Shown: piece by piece, positions 40,470 through 50,936 of the stretch
Layout: every line of letters starts with the position of its first letter
How positions within the stretch are numbered: the stretch's first letter is position 1
From: Novosphingobium sp. Gsoil 351
Lineage (GTDB): Bacteria > Pseudomonadota > Alphaproteobacteria > Sphingomonadales > Sphingomonadaceae
NCBI RefSeq assembly: GCF_009707465.1
Contig: NZ_CP046120.1
Span: 496,001-560,000, forward strand
Length of the DNA stretch: 64,000 nt
Direction of reading: 5' to 3'
Translations under genes and position numbers: made by a program
Notes under the pieces: generated by a model
Database searches by the model: none
Told to the model about the DNA's origin: nothing
What the model saw: only the letters and a program-made list of their open reading frames with translations

Positions 40470-40479
40470 CGTTATAACG
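40470..40479. promoter_or_regulatory. Palindromic operator candidate of the AbrB-Doc operon
   Basis: CGTTATAACG is a perfect 10-bp palindrome 5 nt upstream of the antitoxin ATG (minus strand) in a locally AT-rich patch. Antitoxin-bound palindromes at this position are typical of autoregulated toxin-antitoxin operons. Binding has not been shown. Confidence 0.5.
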
Positions 40480-40512
40480 AAATTTACGTGCCAAGGCAAG
40501 CCGGGCGGACGC

Positions 40513-40923
40513 TCAGTCGATGATCTCGGCCCCGCCCTCGGCCTCCATCCGCGCGAGATGGGCCTTCATCTCGGCGAGCCGCTCGGGCGGATGCGGCTCC
40601 CAGGTGGAGACTTCGCCGACGATCCGCAGCGGCGCGCGGCTGCGGTAGGATGCGGTCGGGTTGCCGGGGAACTTCTTGTCGGTAAGGTTGGGATCATCCT
40701 CGAATGGCCCGGTCGGTTCGACGATGTAGATCCGTTCGCGCCCCTCACCCTTGGCCAGTTCGCAGCCCCATGTGGCGGCGTCGAGCGTGCCCGAGAAATA
40801 GATGTGCGCCAGCGCGCGGTCGGCGAAGTTGGAGCCGAACCCCGGCGCGAGCAGATCGCCCACCGCAAGCTGGGCGCCGGTGCCGTGGTAGTAGGGGCCG
40901 GTGGCGGCCGACGCGTAGGTCAT
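40513..40923 (-). CDS. arr: NAD(+)-rifamycin ADP-ribosyltransferase (Arr)
   Basis: An Arr enzyme of 136 residues from ATG 40923. It has the full family sequence: YYHGTGAQLAVGDLLAPG, LAHIYFSGTLDAATWGCELA, RERIYIVEPTGPFEDDPNLT, DKKFPGNPTASYRSRAPLRI, VGEV. Arr transfers ADP-ribose from NAD+ to the C23 hydroxyl of rifamycins and inactivates them. The usual length is about 140 residues. It is divergent from the aquaporin gene, whose GTG lies 80 nt away. No mobile-element parts flank it. Chromosomal arr genes are widespread in environmental bacteria. Confidence 0.92.
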   Translation of the reverse strand: MTYASAATGPYYHGTGAQLAVGDLLAPGFGSNFADRALAHIYFSGTLDAATWGCELAKGEGRERIYIVEPTGPFEDDPNLTDKKFPGNPTASYRSRAPLRIVGEVSTWEPHPPERLAEMKAHLARMEAEGGAEIID

Positions 40924-41002
40924 GGCGGAGCAACGCGCGATTGGCTGGCCGGTTGCCTGGCGGTCGCGGATTTGCAATGCGCAACAGCGAGGGGGCGAAC
41001 TC

Positions 41003-41674
41003 GTGGACGGTTTGGCGCGTAGGCTGACGGCGGAAGGGATCGGCGCGTTCTTCTTGTTCGCGTGCGTGATCGGCTCGGGGATCATGGCGGCCAACCTGTC
41101 GCGGGGGAATGACGCCATCGCCCTGCTCGGCAACACGCTGGCGACCGGCGCGATCCTGTTCGTGCTGATCACGGTACTCGGCCCAATCTCCGGCGCACAC
41201 ATGAACCCGGCGGTGAGCCTGGTCATGGCCGCGCGCGGCGAACTGACCTGGCGCGACGCGGCGGCCTACATCGTCGTGCAGCTCGCCTGCGGCATTCTCG
41301 GCGCATGGGCTGCGCACCTGATGTTCGACCTGCCCATTTTGCAACTCTCGGTGAAGGCGCGCCACGGCATCGGCCAGATGGTCGGCGAAAGCATCGCCAC
41401 CTTCGGCCTGATCCTGACCATTCTCGGCATGGTGCGCCACCGCCCGCAATGGATCGCTCCGGCGGTCGCGCTGTATATCACCGCCGCCTACTGGTTCACT
41501 TCGTCGACCAGCTTCGCCAACCCGGCGATCACCGTGGCGCGGAGTCTGTCGAACACCTTCGCGGGCATCGCGGCGGCGGATGTCCCGGCGTTCGTGGCGG
41601 CGCAGCTCATGGGCGCGACGCTGGCGGCGATCTTTGGACGTTATCTGTTCGGGACGAGTTCCGAGAAGCGCTAA
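41003..41674 (+). CDS. MIP-family aquaporin/glycerol-type channel
   Basis: A channel of 223 residues from GTG 41003, which has a strong GAGGGGG site; earlier starts in the frame lack one. Six membrane helices and both pore motifs are present: GAHMNPAVSLVMA and SFANPAITVAR. The N-terminal half-helix FFLFACVIGSGIMAANL is typical of the bacterial MIP group that sits near arsenic genes (AqpS) and of other sphingomonad aquaporins. The selectivity cannot be fixed from this reading. No ars genes are nearby. Confidence 0.9.
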   Translation: MDGLARRLTAEGIGAFFLFACVIGSGIMAANLSRGNDAIALLGNTLATGAILFVLITVLGPISGAHMNPAVSLVMAARGELTWRDAAAYIVVQLACGILGAWAAHLMFDLPILQLSVKARHGIGQMVGESIATFGLILTILGMVRHRPQWIAPAVALYITAAYWFTSSTSFANPAITVARSLSNTFAGIAAADVPAFVAAQLMGATLAAIFGRYLFGTSSEKR

Positions 41675-41814
41675 TTGTGCTCATCAGACGGCGGTGCGTT
41701 CCTCCGCCCGGCTTGCGGGCGGGGTGCCCACCGCTTCGTCGTAGCGCCTTCGGATCGCGCGGATCAGGCGACAGCGCCTGGTTTGGTCAGCCCAGCGCGG
41801 CATTGGGGACAGTT

Positions 41815-42243
41815 CTACCCCGGGTTCCCCGCCATCCCCGGTACGCCCGCGATTTCCACCCAATCCTGCTTGCTGGCGGTCCAGAACTGCATCTGCGGCT
41901 TGAAGCCGGTGGTGTCGTCGAGCGAGCCGGCCTTGATGAAGATCATGCTCGGCTGGGCGGGGACACGGGTGAAGACCGGAGAGCCGCAGGTCGGGCAGAA
42001 CTGGCGGTGGACTTCGTTGCCGGTCTCGGAGTGATCGACGTAAGTCCGTACCTCGCCCGCCACGCTCACCGCGTCGAGCGGCAGCGCGATCAGCATCGAC
42101 CAGCCGCTGCCGGCCTGGCGCTGGCAGTTCTTGCAGTGGCACACCGCCTGCATCAGCGGCTCCCCGGTGAAGGAGTAGCGCACCGCGCCGCACAGGCAGC
42201 CGCCGGTGGTCGTGCCGGCGGGATGCGCCGTTTCGGCTGTCAT
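41815..42243 (-). CDS. GFA family (glutathione-dependent formaldehyde-activating enzyme-like) zinc protein
   Basis: A 142-residue protein with the seven-cysteine GFA pattern: GGCLCGAVRYSF, VCHCKNCQRQAGS and FCPTCGSPVFTR. Gfa itself was proposed to speed S-hydroxymethylglutathione formation, though many members are of unknown role. The zinc ligands are all in place. The stop lies 140 nt from the aquaporin stop on the opposite strand; 41675-41814 holds no evident gene. The start is four bases into the DUF2442 gene end (CATG overlap). Confidence 0.88.
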   Translation of the reverse strand: MTAETAHPAGTTTGGCLCGAVRYSFTGEPLMQAVCHCKNCQRQAGSGWSMLIALPLDAVSVAGEVRTYVDHSETGNEVHRQFCPTCGSPVFTRVPAQPSMIFIKAGSLDDTTGFKPQMQFWTASKQDWVEIAGVPGMAGNPG

Positions 42244-42500
42244 GTCGCGCGCGGCGCCGGGGCGCCGCGAAGCAGCCCTTCGGTACTCAAATCCTCATCG
42301 ACCTCGGGCCAGTGGATACCATAGCCGCCGCCGCACGATTCCCAATGGGCACGCTGCGCGGGGGTCGCCGCCAGCAGGCGCGGATACCAAGCGAGCGGCA
42401 CTGAGATCGTTCGACCGTCCATCAGATCAACGGTGAGCAGGTCATCGGTGCAGCGCACATCGGCGACGCGTTCGTCTGCGACCTTAGCCAAAATATTCAT
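42240..42500 (-). CDS. DUF2442 domain protein
   Basis: A protein of 86 residues from ATG 42500. DUF2442 signatures are VRCTDDLLTVDLMDGRTISVPLAWYPRLLAAT in part and WESCGGGYGIHWPEVDEDLSTEGLL in part. The family is small, widespread and unassigned, often paired with a DUF4160 gene as here. The start lies 16 nt inside the end of the DUF4160 gene, showing coupling. A toxin-antitoxin-like role has been suggested for such pairs; nothing in this sequence decides it. Confidence 0.88.
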   Translation of the reverse strand: MNILAKVADERVADVRCTDDLLTVDLMDGRTISVPLAWYPRLLAATPAQRAHWESCGGGYGIHWPEVDEDLSTEGLLRGAPAPRAT

Positions 42501-42717
42501 GCCATGCCTCCAGGCACGTAGTGCTGTGCTCTTCGACAAGGCGGAGTATGGCATTGATCTCGTGCGGACGAAACCCGATGTTGCGGGCGTGCGCCACTGG
42601 ATCGAGCCAGACCTTTAGCGAGCATGAACCCCGGTCGACGTGAATATGCGCGGGCTCGTTGGGCTCATGGCTGTAGAAGTGGAATCGATACGGCCCGAGG
42701 CGCAGGACAGTGGGCAA
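42484..42717 (-). CDS. DUF4160 domain protein
   Basis: A 77-residue protein with TTG start (42717). The family core is FHFYSHEPNEPAHIHVDRG, whose histidine cluster (H-x2-E-x3-H-x-H) could bind a metal, followed by KVWLDPV and a C-terminal helical stretch (INAILRLVEEH). It sits 10 nt downstream of thiC on the same strand and overlaps the DUF2442 gene by 17 nt. It may share the thiC transcript, but no link to thiamine is known. Confidence 0.86.
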   Translation of the reverse strand: MPTVLRLGPYRFHFYSHEPNEPAHIHVDRGSCSLKVWLDPVAHARNIGFRPHEINAILRLVEEHSTTCLEAWHEYFG

Positions 42718-42727
42718 TTGTCCGATC

Positions 42728-44712
<1,985 letters not shown>

Positions 44713-44800
44713 GCGACCTTAAGCCCGACCGCCCGCCGCGTCCACAAGCGATGGACTTTAACCGTTCGATTAAATAGGGTCGCCGCAAAGGAGATTGCGC

Positions 44801-46030
44801 ATGGCCACCCTCGCCGACCACCCCAGGGCGATCTCGCCGTTCGACGTCAGCGACAACGCACTCTACGTCGACGACACCTGGCGCGAGCCCTTCGCCCGGC
44901 TGCGCGCGGAGATGCCGGTCAGCTGGTGCGCGGAAAGCCCCTATGGCGGATACTGGTCGGTCGTGACCCACGCCGCGGTCAGCGAAGTCGAGCTGCGCGC
45001 GAGCGAATTTTCCAGCGCAGCGGCCAATGGCAACATCACGATCCTGACCCCGCCGCCTGAGACCAACCTCGAGAACTTCATCGCGATGGACGCGCCGCGC
45101 CACACTGAGCAGCGCAAGGTTGTCGCCCCTGCGTTCAACCCCAGCCAGATGGCCGAGCGCGAGGTCACCGTCCGAGCACGCACCGCCGAACTGTTCGACG
45201 CGCTGCCGGTGGGCGAGACTTTCGACTGGGTCAGCCAGGTCTCGGTGCCGCTGACCGTGGGCATGCTCTGCATCCTGTTCGGTTTCCCGTGGGAGGAGCG
45301 CCACGACATCAAGCTTTGGTCCGATCTGGCCAGCGACATCCGCCCCGAACCCGATGAACAACGCCGCGCGGTGTTCCTGGGCGAGATGGCGCGGATGCTC
45401 GGCCGGTTCGACGCGCTGATGGCCGAACGGCTGGCCCAGCCGCCCAGCGACGACCTGCTCAGCCGGATGGTCCACAGCGAGGCGATGGGCCACCTCACGC
45501 CGTTCGAGCGGATCAGCAACCTCGCGCTGCTGATCGTCGGCGGCAACGACACCACGCGCAATTCGATGAGCGGGCTGGTCGAAGCGCTGGGGCGCTATCC
45601 CGATCAGCTCGACAAGCTCCACGCCGACCCTTCGCTGATCCCCAACGCCGCGCAGGAGATCATCCGCTGGCAGTCGCCGGTCACCCACATGCGCCGCACC
45701 GCGACGGCCGATTGCGAGCTCGCCGGCCAGCGCATCGCCAAGGGTGAGAAGGTGGTGATGTGGTACATCTCCGCCAACCGCGACGAGAGCGTGTTCCCCG
45801 ATGCCGAGCGGTTCGACGTGGCGCGCGGCAATGCCCGCCGTCACCTCGCGTTCGGCCACGGTGTCCACCGCTGTGTGGGCGCGCGGCTGGCGGAAATCCA
45901 GCTCGCGACGCTGATCGGAGAGATCGTCGCGCGCGACTGGCGGATCGTCCCGCAGGGCAGGCCGACGCGGCTGGCCAGCCCGTTCCTGCATGGGTTCACC
46001 GAGATGCCGGTGCGGGTGGAAAGGCGCTGA
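44801..46030 (+). CDS. Cytochrome P450, CYP153-like
   Basis: This 409-residue soluble P450 has the I-helix motif LIVGGNDTTRNSMSG, the ExxR motif (QEIIRWQSPV), HMRRTAT, and the heme-binding loop FGHGVHRCVGARLAE. The segments FIAMDAPRHTEQRKVV and KVVMWYISANRDE resemble the CYP153 alkane/fatty-acid omega-hydroxylase group, as far as I can tell by recall. Ferredoxin and reductase partners are not adjacent. ATG 44801 follows GGAGATTGCGC. It is divergent from thiC, with the riboswitch region between them. The physiological substrate is unknown. Confidence 0.87.
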   Translation: MATLADHPRAISPFDVSDNALYVDDTWREPFARLRAEMPVSWCAESPYGGYWSVVTHAAVSEVELRASEFSSAAANGNITILTPPPETNLENFIAMDAPRHTEQRKVVAPAFNPSQMAEREVTVRARTAELFDALPVGETFDWVSQVSVPLTVGMLCILFGFPWEERHDIKLWSDLASDIRPEPDEQRRAVFLGEMARMLGRFDALMAERLAQPPSDDLLSRMVHSEAMGHLTPFERISNLALLIVGGNDTTRNSMSGLVEALGRYPDQLDKLHADPSLIPNAAQEIIRWQSPVTHMRRTATADCELAGQRIAKGEKVVMWYISANRDESVFPDAERFDVARGNARRHLAFGHGVHRCVGARLAEIQLATLIGEIVARDWRIVPQGRPTRLASPFLHGFTEMPVRVERR

Positions 46031-46088
46031 GCCGAGAGCAACTCTTCCAAGGCTCGCACATCACGGCGCAGGGAGCAGGTCCCCCGCC

Positions 46089-46934
46089 CTAGAACGTAAA
46101 CGCCAGCCCTGCCCCCACCAGCCACTGGTCGGCATCGCCGCGGATGCTGGTCAGTGGCGTTCGCTTCGCGTCGCCCAGCAGCTTCGTATAGCCGCCGGTG
46201 ACGAACCCCGCCAATCCGCCGTTGGTCAGGTCGCCGTCGAAATCGACCCCGACGAGCGCGTTTACGCCGACGTTCTTCCATCCGCCCTTCGCCTGGAAAG
46301 TGGGCAAAGCGCTGGCGACCGCCCCCGTTGGGCTCACGGTGAAGTAGTAGTCGGCGTAGTCGCGATCCATGTGCTCGGCGCTGATCGCCAAGTTGACTGC
46401 GACGCCCTTGCTGACCGGGGTGAAGTAGCTGATCGATGGCCCCCACAGCATCCCCTTGTGCGCCCCCGCCACGTCCCAGCGGGCATCGGCGCTTACGGTC
46501 AGGCTATCGTAGCCGGTGACCACATCATACACCGTGACCCCCGCGTTGCCGCCGACTTCGACTGCAGTCTCGAGCTTGCCGAGGCGCTTGACCACCGGAT
46601 CCTTGATCTTCGACACCCGATCGCGGCGGATGTTGGCGACGGGGCCGAGGCTGAAGCCGACCTTGGCGTCCTTGGCGTCGGGAATGAAGTCCAACGCGAT
46701 GCCGCCCGGGCGCGGGGTGATCGCCACGCCGAGCAAGCGGCCCTGGATCACCGGTGCGGGGAACAGCACGTAATCGTCCGACCCTTCGTAGCTCGGGCCA
46801 TAGAACCCGCCGACGCCGACGGTCAGGTAGTCACCATCGAACACGGTGTCGGTCTGCGGCCCGTCGTTCTGGGCATGGACGAGCGTAGGGGTCAGCGCCG
46901 CGAACGCGGCGGCGAGTAGGATGGTGCGACGCAT
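46089..46934 (-). CDS. MipA/OmpV family outer-membrane protein
   Basis: A 281-residue protein from ATG 46934 with a signal peptide (RRTILLAAAFAALTPTLVHAQ). A beta-barrel follows with the family signature VGVGGFYGPSYEGSDDYVLFPAPVIQG in part, KDPVVKRLGKLETAVEVGGNAG in part, and the terminal AGLAFTF. MipA was described as a scaffold for murein enzymes, OmpV as a porin-like protein; the role here is undecided. Convergent with the P450 gene. Confidence 0.9.
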   Translation of the reverse strand: MRRTILLAAAFAALTPTLVHAQNDGPQTDTVFDGDYLTVGVGGFYGPSYEGSDDYVLFPAPVIQGRLLGVAITPRPGGIALDFIPDAKDAKVGFSLGPVANIRRDRVSKIKDPVVKRLGKLETAVEVGGNAGVTVYDVVTGYDSLTVSADARWDVAGAHKGMLWGPSISYFTPVSKGVAVNLAISAEHMDRDYADYYFTVSPTGAVASALPTFQAKGGWKNVGVNALVGVDFDGDLTNGGLAGFVTGGYTKLLGDAKRTPLTSIRGDADQWLVGAGLAFTF

Positions 46935-47027
46935 GAAAATTCCCTGTGGTTCGCGCATGTAACGCGTGGAACGGGTTTGGGTTGCGTTGCAGCAGCTTTC
47001 CCCTGCCGCAGACGCGGGGGGGAATGC

Positions 47028-47612
47028 TCACCCCGCCTGCCACGCCCTCACCGCATCCAGCGGCCAGACCAGCATCAGGATGTTGAGCGTCAGATTGTCG
47101 CGGATCATCAACAACGTGAACAGCTCGAAGCCGATCGCCATCGCCACGCTGGCCCACACCGGCAGCTTGCTGGCGATCCAGAAGCCAAGCGCCATGAAGC
47201 CGATGTCGGCCAGGCTGTTGATAACCGCGTCGCCCGAATAGCCGAAGCTGACCGTCACCGCGCGATAGCGGTCGATGATCAGCGGCGAATTCTCAAGCAG
47301 TTCCCAGAACGCCTCGAACGCCACCGCGATCGGTAGCGCCCAGGCCGCCGGGCGCCCGCCGAACAGCCTCCACCGCCGCCACAGCAGGTGGGCGAAGAAA
47401 TAGAACAGCAGCCCGTGAATGACATGGCTGAACGAATACCAGTCGGCGATGTGCTGGCTGTTTTCGGCCGACTGAACCACGCCCCACCACAGCTTGACCG
47501 TGCCGCAGGCGCAGATCGGCACCCGGCCCATCGCCAACAGGATCGCCCCCGCCGCCAGCCACATCACGACCGCCCCGATCAGCCCGCGGCGGTCCGGCAG
47601 CAACGACGTCAC
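47028..47612 (-). CDS. DUF2585 (UPF0314) membrane protein
   Basis: A 194-residue inner-membrane protein with GTG start (47612), overlapping the stop of the GNAT gene (GTGA). Helices are near residues 10-27, 60-80, 90-108, 130-150 and 160-180. The family sequence CGTVKLWWGVVQSAENSQHIADWYSFSHVIHGLLFY in part and FEAFWELLENSPLIIDRYR is characteristic of UPF0314, a group of alphaproteobacterial membrane proteins of unknown function. Confidence 0.88.
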   Translation of the reverse strand: MTSLLPDRRGLIGAVVMWLAAGAILLAMGRVPICACGTVKLWWGVVQSAENSQHIADWYSFSHVIHGLLFYFFAHLLWRRWRLFGGRPAAWALPIAVAFEAFWELLENSPLIIDRYRAVTVSFGYSGDAVINSLADIGFMALGFWIASKLPVWASVAMAIGFELFTLLMIRDNLTLNILMLVWPLDAVRAWQAG

Positions 47613-48159
47613 GCCGGCTCCTCATCCGGCGGGGTATCGTCGCCCGGCCCCAGCGCGCGGCGCATATACAGCGTGTCGAGCCATCGCCCGTGCTTGCGCC
47701 CGACCGCACGCATCCGCCCGGCTTCGGCGAACCCGCACGCCGCGTGGAGCCGAACCGAGGCTGGCTCCGCCCCCCGATCACGGCGATCATCTGGCGGAAG
47801 CCGTAGCGTTCGGCGGCGACGATCAGCAGCGCCAGCAGCGCCCGCCCGATCCCTTCGCCGCGCCGGTCGTGGCGGATATAGACGCTGTTCTCGCAGGCGA
47901 AGCGATACGCCGGCCGGTCGCGAAACTGCGCGGCATAGGCAAAGCCGAGCACCTCGCCATCGCTGGCGCGCGCAACCAGCCACGGAGCGCCCGCATCGAT
48001 CACTTTGCCCATCCGCGCCGCCATCTCCGCCTCGAGCGGCGGTTCGATCTCGAAGCTGGCGGTGCCGTGGCGGACGTGATGGGCGTAAATGTCGGCGCAG
48101 GCCGCTGCATCGGCCAAAGTTGCGGGTTCGATCCGGGTATCGCCCATATGTCCCGTCAT
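47609..48159 (-). pseudogene. GNAT acetyltransferase (phosphinothricin-type), disrupted by a -1 frameshift
   Basis: From ATG 48159 (or 48147) the frame reads like phosphinothricin/methionine-sulfoximine acetyltransferases: RIEPATLADAAACADIYAHH, GTASFEIEPP, and the acetyl-CoA loop DRRGEGIGRALL. It then leaves frame at the C6 run 47770-47775. Adding one base restores MIAVIGGAEPASVRLHAACGFAEAG, ending LYMRRALGPGD, about 183 residues. The normal family end (HxxCGF) is present in the second frame. A missing C (G on the coding strand) in the consensus is likely. It is coupled to the DUF2585 gene. Confidence 0.85.
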
Positions 48160-48228
48160 GGCGCAAACCCGGCGCCGGGCCAAGCCGCCGTTTGCGCGCC
48201 AAGCGGGTTGGGCTAAGGGCCCGGGACG

Positions 48229-49431
48229 ATGCGTAACAGCCAAGCCGATATTGCGATCCTGGGCGGCGGCCTGGCGGGAGGGCTGATCGCGCTCGCGCTG
48301 GCCGAGCGGCGGCCGGAGGTTGGCGTGGTTCTGATCGAGCAGGACGAGGCGCTGGGCGGCAACCACGTGTGGTCGTTTTTCGGACCGGACGTCGCCAAGA
48401 CCGACCGCTGGCTGCTCGATCGTCTGGTGGTCAAAGGGTGGAAGGGTTACGACGTGGCCTTCCCCGGGCTCGACCGCACCCTGCCCGCGACCTACTACAG
48501 CGTAACCTCGGAGCGCCTGAACCAGCAACTGCGCCAGACCCTGCCCCCGCACGCGATCCTTTCCGGCCAACGCGTGGTCGAGGCCGATGCGCGCGAGGTG
48601 CGCTGCGCCGACGGCAGCCGGATCGCGGCGGGCGCGGTGATCGACGCGCGCGGAATGCGGCTGGCGGGCGAACTGACCGGCGGGTGGCAGAAGTTCGTCG
48701 GGCGGCTGGTCGAGCTGGAGGCGCCCCATGGGCTCGATCGTCCGGTGGTGATGGATGCCACCGTCGATCAGCTCGATGGCTATCGCTTCGTCTATTGTCT
48801 GCCCTTCGCCGAGCGCGAGATCTTCGTCGAGGACACCTATTACAGCGATTCGAGCACGCTCGACCGCGCCGCGGTCGGCCAGCGGATCGAGCGTTACTGC
48901 GCGATGCGCGGCTGGACGATCGCGCGCACGATCAGCGAAGAGCACGGGGTGCTGCCGGTGGTTTCCGGCGGCGACTTCGAGGCGTTCTGGCGCGCGACCG
49001 GCTCCGGAACCGCCAAGGCCGGAACCCGCGCCGGGCTATTCCACCCGCTGACCAGCTATTCGCTGCCCCACGCGGTGCGCTTCGCCGCCGCGCTCGCGGC
49101 GCACCGCGATTTCTCCGCCGAAAACCTCGCCCGGTTCAGCGAAAGCCACGCCCGCGCCGAATGGGCCCGCGCCGATTTTGCGCGCCGCCTCGCCAAAATG
49201 CTGTTCGAGGCGGCCATGCCGAGCGAGCGTTACAAAGTGCTCGAACGGTTCTATACGCTCGACAACAAGCTGATCGAGCGATTCTATGGCGCGCGCTCGA
49301 CGCTTGGCGACAAACTGCGGCTGGTCAGTGGCAAGCCGCCGGTGCCGTTCTTCCGCGGTCTGGGCTCGTTCCTTGGAATGGGCGAACCCAACCGCCTGCG
49401 TCACGGAAGCCTGCGAGCGGAGACTGCGTGA
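48229..49431 (+). CDS. crtY: Lycopene beta-cyclase CrtY
   Basis: CrtY of 400 residues with an N-terminal FAD-binding motif (IAILGGGLAGGLIALALAERRPEV in part), GNHVWSFFGPDV (family-conserved), VIDARGM, QKFVGR, and PLTSYSLPHAVRFA toward the end. It closes both ends of lycopene to beta-rings. It is the first gene of a tightly coupled run: its TGA overlaps the crtI GTG (49428-49431). No obvious promoter hexamers stand out in the 70 nt before it. Confidence 0.95.
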   Translation: MRNSQADIAILGGGLAGGLIALALAERRPEVGVVLIEQDEALGGNHVWSFFGPDVAKTDRWLLDRLVVKGWKGYDVAFPGLDRTLPATYYSVTSERLNQQLRQTLPPHAILSGQRVVEADAREVRCADGSRIAAGAVIDARGMRLAGELTGGWQKFVGRLVELEAPHGLDRPVVMDATVDQLDGYRFVYCLPFAEREIFVEDTYYSDSSTLDRAAVGQRIERYCAMRGWTIARTISEEHGVLPVVSGGDFEAFWRATGSGTAKAGTRAGLFHPLTSYSLPHAVRFAAALAAHRDFSAENLARFSESHARAEWARADFARRLAKMLFEAAMPSERYKVLERFYTLDNKLIERFYGARSTLGDKLRLVSGKPPVPFFRGLGSFLGMGEPNRLRHGSLRAETA

Positions 49432-50936
49432 CCAATCCTCCCGTTAAGTCAGCGTCGAATAAATCAGCATGTGTGATCGGGGCCGGGTTCGGCGGGCTGG
49501 CGCTCGCGATCCGGCTGCAATCGGCGGGTATCGCCACCACCCTTGTCGAAGGCCGCGACAAGCCCGGCGGGCGGGGATATTTCTGGGAAAAGGACGGCTT
49601 CACCTTTGACGCCGGGCCGACCGTGGTCACCGACCCGGCCTGCCTGGAAGAGCTTTGGGCGCTGTCCGGGCAGAAGCTGGCCGACGACGTCGAGCTGGTC
49701 CCGGTGACCCCGTTCTACCGGCTCAACTGGCCCGACGGCACCAACTTCGACTACTCGAACGACGAGGAGAAGCTCCACGCCGAGATCGCCCGCGTCGCGC
49801 CGGGCGACAACGCCGGGTACCGCGATTTCCTCGCCTACAGTGCCGGCGTGTTCGAGGAAGGCTACGTCAAGCTCGGCGCGAGGCCGTTCCTCGACTTCGC
49901 GAGCATGATCAAGGCCGCGCCCGCGCTGATGAAATACCAGGCGTGGCGCTCGGTCTACGCGATGGTCTCCAGCTTCGTGAAAAGCCCCAAGCTGCGCGAG
50001 GCGCTGAGCTTCCACACGCTGCTGGTCGGGGGCAACCCGATGACCACCAGCGCGATCTACGCGCTGATCCACAAGCTGGAGATGGACGGCGGGGTGTGGT
50101 GGGCCAAGGGCGGTACCAACCGGCTGGTCGCCGGCATGGTGACGCTATTCGAGCGGCTCGGCGGAACGGTGCGGATGGGCGATCCGGTGACGCGGATCGT
50201 GACCCAGGGCGCGCGGGCTAGCGGGGTCGAGACCAAGAGCGGCTGGCGCGGCGATTTCGATGCGGTGGCGACCAACGCCGATCTGATGCACAGCTATCGC
50301 GACCTGCTCGGCGACAGTCCGCGCGGCGCAAGACAGGCGCGCGCGCTGGCGAAGAAGAAGTTCTCGCCCAGCCTGTTCGTGGTCCATTTCGGGGTACGGG
50401 GCACCTGGCCGGGCATCCCCCACCACATGATCCTGTTCGGCCCGCGCTATAACGGGCTGCTTGCCGACATCTACAAGCACGGCGTGCTGCCCAAGGACTT
50501 CTCGATCTACCTCCACCACCCCAGCGTGACCGACCCAGACATGGCCCCCGACGGGATGAGCACGTTCTATGCGCTGGTCCCGGTGGCGCACATGGGCAAG
50601 CTGCCGGTCGACTGGGATGCCATCGGCACCGAGCTCGCGGACCGCATCCTCGACGAGGTCGGGCGGCGGCTGATCCCCGACATCCATACGCGGATCGTCA
50701 CCAAGTTCCACTATGCGCCGAGCGACTTCGCCCACGATCTCAAGGCGCACCTCGGTAGCGCGTTCAGTCTCGAGCCCGTCCTCACCCAAAGCGCCTGGTT
50801 CCGCGCCCACAACCGCGATGACGCGATCGGCAACCTCTATTTCGTCGGCGCGGGGACGCATCCCGGCGCGGGCATTCCGGGCGTGGTCGGCAGCGCCAAG
50901 GCGACCGCCGGGCTGATGTTGGAGGATCTGGCGTGA
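49428..50936 (+). CDS. crtI: Phytoene desaturase CrtI
   Basis: A CrtI of 502 residues from GTG 49428. Dinucleotide-binding motif VIGAGFGGLALAIRLQSAG, then KPGGRGYFWEKDGFTFDAGPTVVTDP in part. HTLLVGGNPMTTSAIYALIHKLE and GGVWWAKGGTNRLVAGM are the mid-region signatures, and AGTHPGAGIPGVVGSAKATAGLM is the C-terminal carotenoid-oxidoreductase motif (in part). It inserts four double bonds into phytoene to give lycopene. It overlaps crtY upstream and the LOG gene downstream by 4 nt each. Confidence 0.95.
   Translation: MTNPPVKSASNKSACVIGAGFGGLALAIRLQSAGIATTLVEGRDKPGGRGYFWEKDGFTFDAGPTVVTDPACLEELWALSGQKLADDVELVPVTPFYRLNWPDGTNFDYSNDEEKLHAEIARVAPGDNAGYRDFLAYSAGVFEEGYVKLGARPFLDFASMIKAAPALMKYQAWRSVYAMVSSFVKSPKLREALSFHTLLVGGNPMTTSAIYALIHKLEMDGGVWWAKGGTNRLVAGMVTLFERLGGTVRMGDPVTRIVTQGARASGVETKSGWRGDFDAVATNADLMHSYRDLLGDSPRGARQARALAKKKFSPSLFVVHFGVRGTWPGIPHHMILFGPRYNGLLADIYKHGVLPKDFSIYLHHPSVTDPDMAPDGMSTFYALVPVAHMGKLPVDWDAIGTELADRILDEVGRRLIPDIHTRIVTKFHYAPSDFAHDLKAHLGSAFSLEPVLTQSAWFRAHNRDDAIGNLYFVGAGTHPGAGIPGVVGSAKATAGLMLEDLA

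Noticed and set aside
39841..41022. A 393-codon plus-strand frame covering the toxin-antitoxin and arr genes
   Set aside because: Three well-recognised genes lie on the other strand beneath it; the frame is a GC-bias artefact.
39397..42717. Possible genomic island (toxin-antitoxin, arr, small DUF genes)
   Set aside because: No integrase, transposase, tRNA junction or direct repeats border the region, and base composition looks like the surroundings. It is better described as an accessory patch.
47293..48945. A 550-codon minus-strand frame spanning crtY, GNAT and DUF2585
   Set aside because: Only its middle part (GNAT) is protein-like; the rest is antisense to crtY or out of frame with DUF2585.
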